Positions 7,916 through 16,099 of a stretch of 64,000 bases of DNA are shown here, piece by piece. The notes under the pieces are model-generated. The model was not told the origin of the DNA, searched no databases, and worked only from the letters and a program-made list of their open reading frames with translations. The stretch comes from Actinotalea solisilvae (lineage in GTDB: Bacteria > Actinomycetota > Actinomycetes > Actinomycetales > Cellulomonadaceae). The stretch lies in the NCBI RefSeq assembly GCF_016464425.1, contig NZ_JADDKQ010000003.1, positions 186,001-250,000 on the forward strand, in the 5' to 3' direction. The translations under genes and the position numbers were made by a program. Each line of letters begins with the position of its first letter. Position 1 is the first letter of the stretch.

Positions 7916-8776
7916 TCAGCGATACCGCCCCGGCCCGAGCCCCCCACGCGCCACTCGCTCGACGACCACCTCCGTCGCGAGCTCCCAGCGGTCACCTGGC
8001 CGCGCGAGGTAGTGCTCGATCACCGCCCACACCAGGGCAGGGTCGCTCGCGTGCAGCCCGAGCGGCAGCTCGAGCGGCGCAGGCCACTCCTCACGCGGCC
8101 CGTGCGCCAGCGGCCGTGGGATGGGCACCGGCCGCCGAAGGACGACGAGCACGCGCACCTGCGCAGGGTGCGGTCGCACCTCGGCGATCTCGTCCCACGG
8201 CACGACGGTCGCGCGGTCGCCGACCCAGCGGGAGACGCCGTCGGGCGTGAGCATGACGCGCGGCGTCGCACCCCGGCGCGCCGAGCCGCTGAGCAGGCCG
8301 TACAGACACAGTCCGAGCAGGAGCAGCCCCACGACCGGCCCGGACCGGCGCCCGCTGCCGAGCTCCTCCCCGGTGAGCCACGCACCCAGGAGCACGGCAC
8401 CGAGCGCGGCGCACAGGACCGTCCCGGCGATCACGACGACGCCCAACGCGCGGCTCGGCGGCAGGACCAGCCCGCCTCCCCAGCGCTGGAACCGCAGCCG
8501 TCCGCGGCGAGGACCCACCAGGAGGCAGATCGCCGCACCGCAGACGACGGCAAGGCCGAGGAACGTCGCGCCGAGCGCCGGGTACGCGTCCTCGCCCCGC
8601 ACGACCATGCCGCCGCCCGCGGCACCCAGCCCGACGAGGAACACCGCCGCGATCGCGACGGCCCGCGCCTGCTTGCCCCTCGGCGCGACCACGGGCGGCC
8701 CGGGCACGACGTCGACCCGCACCGTGCGCGTGACCCCCGCTCCGCGCTGCCGCGGCGGTCGCTCGTCGTGCGTCAC
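7916..8776 (-). CDS. Hypothetical four-helix membrane protein
   Basis: Protein of 286 aa starting at GTG 8776 behind GGGAGG. Two pairs of hydrophobic segments are seen: AVAIAAVFLVGLGAAGG with FLGLAVVCGAAICLLV, then ALGVVVIAGTVLCAALGAVLLGAWL with GPVVGLLLLGLCLYGLL. The C-terminal 110 residues are soluble and begin with VMLTPDGVSRWVGDRATVVPWDEIAEVRP, a pattern like the PH-like domain (bPH) that follows helices in many actinobacterial membrane proteins. No catalytic residues are recognisable. It is divergent from recC across a 151-base gap that holds a perfect 14-bp palindrome. Function unknown. Confidence 0.6.
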   Translation of the reverse strand: MTHDERPPRQRGAGVTRTVRVDVVPGPPVVAPRGKQARAVAIAAVFLVGLGAAGGGMVVRGEDAYPALGATFLGLAVVCGAAICLLVGPRRGRLRFQRWGGGLVLPPSRALGVVVIAGTVLCAALGAVLLGAWLTGEELGSGRRSGPVVGLLLLGLCLYGLLSGSARRGATPRVMLTPDGVSRWVGDRATVVPWDEIAEVRPHPAQVRVLVVLRRPVPIPRPLAHGPREEWPAPLELPLGLHASDPALVWAVIEHYLARPGDRWELATEVVVERVARGGLGPGRYR

Positions 8777-8889
8777 TCACGCCTCCCTCACGGTGTCACG
8801 ACCGCGCGTCGCGACTGCCGCGCCGCAGCGTAGGGCGACCCGTCCACGGACGGCCGACCCGCCCACCACCGTGTCACCGGTGGCCGTTA

Positions 8890-8903
8890 CGGTGACGTCA
8901 CCG
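8890..8903. promoter_or_regulatory. Perfect 14-bp palindrome upstream of recC
   Basis: CGGTGACGTCACCG is fully self-complementary, with core TGACGTCA. It ends 12 bases before the recC ribosome binding site (AAGGAGG, 8916-8922), a usual place for a repressor site. It does not look like the actinobacterial LexA box (TCGAAC-N4-GTTCGA). Confidence 0.4.
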
Positions 8904-8927
8904 CCATCGGCCGCGAAGGAGGACCGC

Positions 8928-11900
8928 GTGCTCCACCTGCACCGCTCCGAGCGCGCCGATGCCCTCATCGCCCCGCTCGCCGCGGTGCTCGCCACGCCGG
9001 TCGCGGACCCGTTCGCGGTCGACGTCGTCGCGGTGCCGACGCGCGGCGTCGAGCGATGGGTCGCGCAGCGGCTCTCGCACCACCTCGGCACCGGCGGTCC
9101 GGGTACACCCGCCGACGGCGAGTCCGGGATCTGCGCGAACGTCACGTTCCCCTCCCCCGCGCGGCTCGTCGGCGAGGCGCTCGGGACCGTCCTCGGCCTC
9201 ACCGCCGACGACGACCCCTGGCAGCGCGACCGGCTCACCTGGACCCTGCTCGACGTCGTCGACGCCAGCGCGGGCGAGCCGTGGGCGGCGCCGCTCGGCC
9301 GCCACCTCGGCGTCGGCGAGCCGGACGGGCCGCGCCGCGGCCGCCGCCTGCAGTCCGCGCAGCACCTCGCGGGCCTCTTCTCCTCCTACGCGGCGCAGCG
9401 GCCCGCGATGGTCCTCGCGTGGGCGTCGGGCCGCGACGACGACGGCGCCGGTGCGCCCGTCCCCGAGGACCTCGCCTGGCAGCCCGAGCTGTGGCGGCGC
9501 CTGCGGGCTCGCGTCGGCGCGCCGAGCCCCGCCGAGCGGCTCGACGACGCGCTCCGCCTGCTCGCCGCCGAGCCGGACCGCGTCGACCTGCCGGCGCGGC
9601 TCTCGGTGTTCGGGCCGACGCGCCTGCCCGAGGACCAGCGGCTCGTGCTCGACGCGCTCGCCCGGCACCGCGACGTGCACCTGTGGCTGCCGCACCCGTC
9701 GCCGGCGCTGTGGGCGCGACTCGAGGGCATCGGGTCGGCGGGCGCGCCCGGCGGTGACGCCTTCGTGGATCACGGCTCCACGGGCGCAGACGCCGGCGCG
9801 GCACTTGGGCGTGCGCGCGCCGTCGTTCACGCGGTGCCGCGGCGGCGCGACGTGCCCGCAGTCGCCGCGCACCCGCTGCTCGCGTCGATGGCGCGCGACG
9901 CGACCGAGCTCCAGCTGCGGCTCGCCGCGCTCGACGGCGCCTCGGCCACGCACCATCCCTCGGCCGAGCCCGCGCCGACCCTGCTCGGCGCTCTCCAGCG
10001 CCGCCTGCGCGGCGACGCCCCGGACGCGCCGCCCCACCCGCTCGCCGCCGACGACCGGTCCGTGCGCGTGCACGCGTGCCACGGGCGCGCGCGGCAGGTC
10101 GAGGTGCTGCGCGAGGCGCTGCTCGGCCTCTTCGCCGACGACCCGACGCTCGAGCCGCGCGACGTCGTCGTCATGTGCCCGGACATCGAGGCGTTCGCGC
10201 CGCTGGTCGCGGCGACGTTCGGGCTCGCACCCGCCGACGACGCCGAGCCCGACGCGCACCCCGGTCGGTCGCTGCGCGTGCGGCTCGCCGACCGGTCGCT
10301 GCGGCAGACCAACCCGCTGCTCGCACTGGTCAGCCGCCTGCTCGAGCTCGCGGACGGGCGCGTCACGGCGTCGGACGTGGTCGACCTCGCGGGCACCGAG
10401 CCCGTGCGTCGGCGGTTCGGGTTCGACGACGAGGACCTCGACCGCATCCGCCAGTGGGCCGTCGACGCGGGCGTGCGGTGGGGGGAGGACGCGACGCGGC
10501 ACGAGCGGTTCGGCGTCCCCGCGCCGCAGGGCACGTGGGCGACCGCGCTCGACCGCATCCTGCTCGGCGCCGCGATGGCCGAGGACCACCGGTTCGTCGC
10601 CACCGCGCTGCCGCTCGACGACGTCGACTCGACCGACGTCGACCTCGCGGGCCGGCTCGCGGAGCTGGTCGACCGGCTCACCGTCGTGCTCGGCGACCTC
10701 GACGGCGTGCACGCGCCCGCGCACTGGTTCGACGCGCTCGACCGCGCGCTGCACCTGCTCGCCGACGTCGGCCCGGCGGACACGTGGCAGGACGTCGAGG
10801 CGCGCATGGTGCTCGACGACGCTCGCCACGGGGCGCTGGCCGCGGGCGGCGACGCGAGCTCTTCGGGTCCCGAGAACGGTGCAACTGACAGTTGCAGGGC
10901 CACCGAGCTGCGCCTCACCGACGTTCGCGCGCTCCTCGCCCACCGCCTCCGCGGCCGTCCCACCCGCGCGGGCTTCCGCACCGGCGCGCTCACGGTCTGC
11001 TCGCTCGAGCCCATGCGCGCGGTCCCCCACCGCGTCGTCGCGCTGCTCGGCATGGACGACGGCGCCTTCCCGCGCGGCACCCGCCAGGACGGCGACGACG
11101 TGCTGCTGCGCGACCCGCTCGTCGGCGAGCGCGACCGCCGCGGCGAGGACCGGCAGCTGTTCCTCGACGCGGTCGTCGCCGCGCAGGAGAACCTCGTCGT
11201 CCTCTACAGCGGCGCCGACGAGCGCACCGGCGCCTCCCGCCCGCCCGCGGTACCGGTCGGGGAGCTGCTCGACGCGCTCGACGCCGCGGGCGCCGCGGCC
11301 GACGGCGAGCCGGTGCGCCGGCACGTCGTCGTGCGTCACCCGCTGCAGACCGCCGACGAGCGGAACTTCGCCGACGGCACCCTCGGCCGGCCCGGCCCGT
11401 TCAGCTTCGACGCGCTGCACCACCGCGCGGCGCTCGGGGCGCGCGGCCAGCGCGCGCGCCGCGAGCCGTTCCTCGACGAGCCGCTGCCGCCGCTGCCCGA
11501 GGAGGAGGCGCGCGGCGCCGTCGACCTCGAGGACCTCGTCTACGCGCTCGAGCACCCGGTCAAGGCGTTCCTGCGACGGCGGCTCGGCGTGCAGCTGCCG
11601 GGCGAGGTCGAGGAGCTCGGCGACCGCCTGCCGCTCGAGCTCGACGGGCTGCAGACGTGGACCGTCGGCGACCGGCTGCTCGGCGCGGTGCTCGACGGCG
11701 TCGACATCGACGTCGCCGCCGCGGCCGAGCGCCGGCGCCCGCTCATCCCGCCGGGGCAGCTCGGCACGGCGGTGCTGCGGAAGGTCGGCCAGGACGTCGC
11801 CCCCGTCGCCGCGGCCGCCCAGCCGTACCTCGAGCGGCCGGGCGAGACGGTCGACGTCGACGTCGCCCTGCCGAGCGGGCGCAGCGTGGTCGGCACCGTG

Positions 11901-12446
11901 ACTGGGGTGCGGGGCGACGTCGTCGTGCGGTGCGTGTTCTCGAAGCTCGCCGCGAAGCACCGGCTGCGCGCCTGGATCCAGCTGCTCGCGCTCGCGGCCG
12001 ACGGCCGCACGTCGGTGCGCGGAGCCGTGACGATCGGGCGCGGGCGCAGCACGCGGCCGACCGCCGCGCTGTCGATCCTCGTCGCGCCCGAGCCGGAGGA
12101 GGCGAGGCGGCTGCTCGACCAGCTCGTCGCGCTGCGCGACCAGGCGCTGCGCGAGCCGCTGCCCATGCCCGTCGCCACCACCTGCGCCTACGCCCGCACG
12201 CGCGCCGGCGGCGACGGCGAGCTCGAGGCGCTCGACAGCGCGCGCAAGGAGTGGAAGGACAGCTTCGAGAGCCGGGACGCCCAGCACGTGCTCGTCTGGG
12301 GCGAGGACGCGACGATCGCCGACGTCCAGGGCACGCCGTCGCCCGCGGAGCAGCAGTGGTGGCCCGAGGACCGCACGCGCCTCGGCGTGCTCGCGCGGCG
12401 GCTGTGGGAGCCGCTGCTCGAGCAGGAGCGGACGGAGCTCGCATGA
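8928..12446 (+). CDS. recC: Exodeoxyribonuclease V subunit gamma (RecC)
   Basis: Chi-reading and scaffold subunit of RecBCD, 1172 aa, cytoplasmic. GTG 8928 is fixed by AAGGAGG at 8916-8922; an in-frame extension to 8121 crosses the antisense membrane protein gene and is rejected. The N terminus LHLHRSERADALIAPLAAVL and VPTRGVERWVAQRLS is typical of RecC, followed by GICANVTFPSPARLV. A UvrD-like but ATPase-dead helicase fold is implied by VRVHACHGRARQVEVLREALLGLF, TNPLLALVSRLLELADGRV, and RVVALLGMDDGAFPR. The C-terminal third (YALEHPVKAFLRRRLGV) corresponds to the inactivated nuclease-like domain. First gene of recC-recB-recD; its stop overlaps recB by 4 bases. Confidence 0.95.
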   Translation: MLHLHRSERADALIAPLAAVLATPVADPFAVDVVAVPTRGVERWVAQRLSHHLGTGGPGTPADGESGICANVTFPSPARLVGEALGTVLGLTADDDPWQRDRLTWTLLDVVDASAGEPWAAPLGRHLGVGEPDGPRRGRRLQSAQHLAGLFSSYAAQRPAMVLAWASGRDDDGAGAPVPEDLAWQPELWRRLRARVGAPSPAERLDDALRLLAAEPDRVDLPARLSVFGPTRLPEDQRLVLDALARHRDVHLWLPHPSPALWARLEGIGSAGAPGGDAFVDHGSTGADAGAALGRARAVVHAVPRRRDVPAVAAHPLLASMARDATELQLRLAALDGASATHHPSAEPAPTLLGALQRRLRGDAPDAPPHPLAADDRSVRVHACHGRARQVEVLREALLGLFADDPTLEPRDVVVMCPDIEAFAPLVAATFGLAPADDAEPDAHPGRSLRVRLADRSLRQTNPLLALVSRLLELADGRVTASDVVDLAGTEPVRRRFGFDDEDLDRIRQWAVDAGVRWGEDATRHERFGVPAPQGTWATALDRILLGAAMAEDHRFVATALPLDDVDSTDVDLAGRLAELVDRLTVVLGDLDGVHAPAHWFDALDRALHLLADVGPADTWQDVEARMVLDDARHGALAAGGDASSSGPENGATDSCRATELRLTDVRALLAHRLRGRPTRAGFRTGALTVCSLEPMRAVPHRVVALLGMDDGAFPRGTRQDGDDVLLRDPLVGERDRRGEDRQLFLDAVVAAQENLVVLYSGADERTGASRPPAVPVGELLDALDAAGAAADGEPVRRHVVVRHPLQTADERNFADGTLGRPGPFSFDALHHRAALGARGQRARREPFLDEPLPPLPEEEARGAVDLEDLVYALEHPVKAFLRRRLGVQLPGEVEELGDRLPLELDGLQTWTVGDRLLGAVLDGVDIDVAAAAERRRPLIPPGQLGTAVLRKVGQDVAPVAAAAQPYLERPGETVDVDVALPSGRSVVGTVTGVRGDVVVRCVFSKLAAKHRLRAWIQLLALAADGRTSVRGAVTIGRGRSTRPTAALSILVAPEPEEARRLLDQLVALRDQALREPLPMPVATTCAYARTRAGGDGELEALDSARKEWKDSFESRDAQHVLVWGEDATIADVQGTPSPAEQQWWPEDRTRLGVLARRLWEPLLEQERTELA

Positions 12447-15400
12447 GCGCGGACTCCACCACGAGCGCGGCGTCCACCACGAGCACGGGGGCCACCGCGG
12501 GCGACGTCGCCGTCGAGCCCGTCTTCGACGTCTGCGGCCCGCTGCCCGAGGGCACCACGGTGCTCGAGGCCAGCGCCGGCACGGGCAAGACGTTCACCAT
12601 CGCCGCGCTCGCGACCCGCTACGTCGCCGAGGGCCTCGCCGAGCTGTCCGAGCTCATGCTCATCACGTTCGGCCGCGCCGCGACGTCCGAGCTGCGCGAC
12701 CGCGTCCGCGAGCGCCTCGTCGCGACCGAGCGGGCGCTGCGCGACCCGGCCGTGCGCGCGTCCGACGACGCCCTGCTGCGCCACCTCGCCGACGTCGACG
12801 ACGCCGAGCTCGCGCGCCGCCGCACCCGCCTCACGCGCGCGCTCGCGCAGTTCGACGCCGCGACCATCGCCACCACCCACGGCTTCTGCCAGCAGATGCT
12901 CGCCGCGCTCGGCACCGCGGCCGACGTCGACCACGACGCGGTGCTCGTGCCCGACCAGGCGGACCTCGTCGACGAGGTCGTCGACGACCTCTACCTGCGC
13001 GGGTACATGGGCGAGGCCGAGCCGAGGATCTCGATCGGCGAGGCGCGGACCGTCGCGCGCGCCGCCGTGAGCGATCACGACGCCGACCTGCGGCCGGATG
13101 ACCCCGAGCCCGGCTCCCCCGCCGAGCATCGCGTGCGGTTCGCCGCCGCCGTGCGCGCCGAGATGACCCGCCGCAAGCGCGCCCGCCGCGTGCTCGACTA
13201 CGACGACCTCCTCGTCCTCCTGCGCGACGCCCTCACCGACCCCGTCACCGGCCCGGCCGCCGCCGAGCGCGTCCGGTCGCGCTACCGCGTCGTCATGGTC
13301 GACGAGTTCCAGGACACCGACCAGGTCCAGTGGGAGATCCTGCGCACCGCGTTCCACGGGCACCGCACCCTCGTCCTCATCGGGGACCCCAAGCAGGCGA
13401 TCTACGCGTTCCGCGGCGCCGACGTGGTCACCTACCTCGCCGCGAAGGGCGAGGCGCACGCGACCTCGACCCTCGGCCGCAACTGGCGCAGCGACGCCGA
13501 CGTCCTCACCGGGCTCGCGACCGTGCTGCACGGCGCGGCGCTCGGCGACGACCGCATCGTCGTCCGGCCCGTCGACGCGCAGCACACCGGGCGGCGGCTC
13601 GAGGGCTCGCCCGCGGTCCGGCTGCGGCAGGTCACGCGCCCGGCGACGGGGTTCAGCGGCTCGCTCCCGTCGGTGGGCGCCGTGCGCGCGGTGATCTACG
13701 CGGACGTCGCGGCCGAGGTGGTGCGCTCGCTCGAGCAGGACCGCCTGCACGACGACGGCTCCTGGCGCCCGCTGCGCCCGGGCGACGTCGCGGTGCTGGC
13801 GCGGCGCAACGCCGACGCCGTCGCGGTGCGCGACGCGCTGGCCGCCGTCGGCGTGCCGGCCGTGGTGTCCGGGCTGTCGAGCGTGTTCGGCACGCCCGCC
13901 GCGCGGCACTGGCTCACGCTGCTCACCGCGCTCGCGCAGCCGGGCAGCTCGGCGCGCGGGGCCGCGGTGGCGCTCACGCCGTTCGTCGGGTGGGACGCCG
14001 CGCGGCTCGACGGCGCCTCCGAGGCCGAGCGCGACGCCCTCGCCGACCGCCTGCGCGTGTGGGCGCACCTGCTCGCCGAGCGCGGCGTCGCGACGCTCGT
14101 CGAGGCCGCCGACGCCGGCGGGCTCACCGAGCGACTGCTCCGCACCGTGGGCGGGGAGCGCATGCTCACCGACGTCCGGCACATCGGCCAGGCGCTGCAC
14201 GAGGTGGTCGTGCGGCAGCGGCTCGGCACCGCGGCGCTCACCGAGTGGCTCGCGACCCGCATCGCCGAGACGGCCGAGGACTACGCCGAGGAGCGCAGCC
14301 GGCGCCTCGAGACCGACGCCGCCGCCGTGCAGGTCGTCACCATCCACTCGAGCAAGGGCCTCGAGTTCCCCGTGGTGCACGTGCCGTTCGCGTGGGACCG
14401 GTTCGCCGCGTCCGGCCAGCAGGTGCTCCGCTACCACGACGACGCCGACCGCCGGCTGCTGCACGTCGGCGGGCCGGGCGACGCGACGTACGCCGACGCC
14501 CGCAACCGGCACCTCGCCGAGGAGCAGGGCGAGGACCTGCGGCTCACCTACGTCGCGCTCACGCGCGCGAGCTCGCAGGTCGTCGTGTGGTGGGCGCCGA
14601 CGAAGAACGCCGCGGGCGGGCCGCTGAGCAGGCTGCTGCTCGGGCCGCGGACGCGCGGCGTCGAGCCGCTGCCCGCGATCACCGTGCCCAAGGACGACAA
14701 GGTCGAGGCGGCGTTCGCCGCGCTCGCCGCGGAGTCCGGCGGGGTGATCGCGCACGAGGTCGTCGCCACGATGCCCGAGCCGGTGCGCTGGCAGCCGCCG
14801 GGTGCGACGCCGCCCGCACTCGACGTCGCGCGCTTCACGCGGCACCTCGACACCGCCTGGCGGCGCACGTCGTACTCCGGGCTCACGGCTGCGGCGCACG
14901 AGGCCGTGCACGGGGTCGCCGACGAGCCGGAGACCACGGGCGTCACCGACGAGGCCGACGCGCCCGCGGTGGCGGGGGCGCTCGGACCCGAGAGCGCGCC
15001 CGCCGCAGGTCCGGTACCCGGCCCGGAGGACGCGCGGACGGCCGCGCCACCGGTGGTCGACCCGACACCGGGTCTCACGCACGGCGCCGCCGTCCAGGAC
15101 GAGCTCGACCTCGGCGTCGGCGACGGCCGGACGACGGAGCCGGTCGCCACCGGGACCGGGGGTGGCGGACCAGCAGACGCGGGCACGCCGATCGCCGCTG
15201 CCACGGGCACGGGTGCCGTGACCGAGGACGCGCTGCGGGCGCTGCGCTCGCCCATGGCGGACCTGCCGGGCGGGACGACGTTCGGCACGCTCGTCCACGA
15301 GGTGCTCGAGCACGTCGACACCACCGCGGACGACCTGGGCACCGAACTGCTCCGGCGCTGCCGCGAGGCCGGGCTCACGCGCGGGCTCGGCGTCGACCCC

Positions 15401-16099
15401 GACGCGCTCGCGGCGTCCCTCCTGCCCGTGATGCGCACGCCCCTGGGCGACCTCGCGGGCGGGCGGGCGCTGGCCGACGTCGTGCCGGGGGACCGCCTGC
15501 CCGAGATGGTGTTCGAGCTGCCGCTCGCGGGCGGCGAGACCGACCGGCGCACCGCGCCGGGTGGGACAGCACCGCGCGGCGCCGTGCTGCGCGACGTCGC
15601 GACGCTCCTGCGGCGCCACGTGCCCGCCGACGACCCGTTCGCGCCGTACGCCGACCGGCTCGACGGCCCGCACACCGCGACCGAGCGGCTGCGCGGCTAC
15701 CTCACGGGCTCCATCGACGCCGTCCTGCGCGTGCGCGACGACGACGGCACCCCGCGCCACCTCGTCGTCGACTACAAGACCAACCGCCTCGCGCCCGCGG
15801 CCGAGGACCTCACGCTCTGGCACTACCGGCCGGACGCGATGGCGTCGGCGATGATCGACGCCCACTACCCGCTCCAGCTGCTCCTCTACACGGTCGCGCT
15901 GCACCGGTTCCTGCGCTGGCGCCAGCCCGGGTACGACCCGGACGTGCACCTCGGCGGCGGGCTCTACCTCTTCGTCCGCGGCATGGCCGGGCCCGGCACC
16001 CCCGTGGTCGACGGCATGCCGTGCGGCGTCATGGCGTGGCGCCCGCCGACGGCGCTCGTGCTCGACCTCTCCGCGCTGCTCGACGGGAGGACGCCGTGA
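12443..16099 (+). CDS. recB: Exodeoxyribonuclease V subunit beta (RecB)
   Basis: 3'-5' helicase and nuclease of RecBCD, 1218 aa. ATG 12443 overlaps the recC stop (ATGA). Helicase motifs: ASAGTGKT at 43-50, LMLITFGRAATSELRDRVRE, motif II VDEFQDTD at about 286-293, GDPKQAIYAFRGAD, VVTIHSSKGLEFPVV and LRLTYVALTRA. Nuclease domain: FGTLVHEVLEH (His near 952), GSIDAVL (Asp near 1092) and VVDYKTNRL (Asp1110, Lys1112), so the nuclease appears intact. Between helicase and nuclease lies a long, Pro/Ala/Gly/Thr-rich, probably disordered linker of about 100 residues (around 830-930) that is not needed for either fold. Works with RecC and RecD in double-strand break repair and degradation of foreign linear DNA. 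Confidence 0.96.
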   Translation: MSADSTTSAASTTSTGATAGDVAVEPVFDVCGPLPEGTTVLEASAGTGKTFTIAALATRYVAEGLAELSELMLITFGRAATSELRDRVRERLVATERALRDPAVRASDDALLRHLADVDDAELARRRTRLTRALAQFDAATIATTHGFCQQMLAALGTAADVDHDAVLVPDQADLVDEVVDDLYLRGYMGEAEPRISIGEARTVARAAVSDHDADLRPDDPEPGSPAEHRVRFAAAVRAEMTRRKRARRVLDYDDLLVLLRDALTDPVTGPAAAERVRSRYRVVMVDEFQDTDQVQWEILRTAFHGHRTLVLIGDPKQAIYAFRGADVVTYLAAKGEAHATSTLGRNWRSDADVLTGLATVLHGAALGDDRIVVRPVDAQHTGRRLEGSPAVRLRQVTRPATGFSGSLPSVGAVRAVIYADVAAEVVRSLEQDRLHDDGSWRPLRPGDVAVLARRNADAVAVRDALAAVGVPAVVSGLSSVFGTPAARHWLTLLTALAQPGSSARGAAVALTPFVGWDAARLDGASEAERDALADRLRVWAHLLAERGVATLVEAADAGGLTERLLRTVGGERMLTDVRHIGQALHEVVVRQRLGTAALTEWLATRIAETAEDYAEERSRRLETDAAAVQVVTIHSSKGLEFPVVHVPFAWDRFAASGQQVLRYHDDADRRLLHVGGPGDATYADARNRHLAEEQGEDLRLTYVALTRASSQVVVWWAPTKNAAGGPLSRLLLGPRTRGVEPLPAITVPKDDKVEAAFAALAAESGGVIAHEVVATMPEPVRWQPPGATPPALDVARFTRHLDTAWRRTSYSGLTAAAHEAVHGVADEPETTGVTDEADAPAVAGALGPESAPAAGPVPGPEDARTAAPPVVDPTPGLTHGAAVQDELDLGVGDGRTTEPVATGTGGGGPADAGTPIAAATGTGAVTEDALRALRSPMADLPGGTTFGTLVHEVLEHVDTTADDLGTELLRRCREAGLTRGLGVDPDALAASLLPVMRTPLGDLAGGRALADVVPGDRLPEMVFELPLAGGETDRRTAPGGTAPRGAVLRDVATLLRRHVPADDPFAPYADRLDGPHTATERLRGYLTGSIDAVLRVRDDDGTPRHLVVDYKTNRLAPAAEDLTLWHYRPDAMASAMIDAHYPLQLLLYTVALHRFLRWRQPGYDPDVHLGGGLYLFVRGMAGPGTPVVDGMPCGVMAWRPPTALVLDLSALLDGRTP

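Noticed and set aside
8777..8927. LexA/SOS box upstream of recC
   Set aside because: No TCGAAC-N4-GTTCGA-like sequence; only the TGACGTCA palindrome is present.
8898..12287. Long open frame (1129 codons) antisense to recC
   Set aside because: High-GC shadow frame; Arg/Val/Glu-rich, no known motif, while the plus strand encodes RecC with full motifs.
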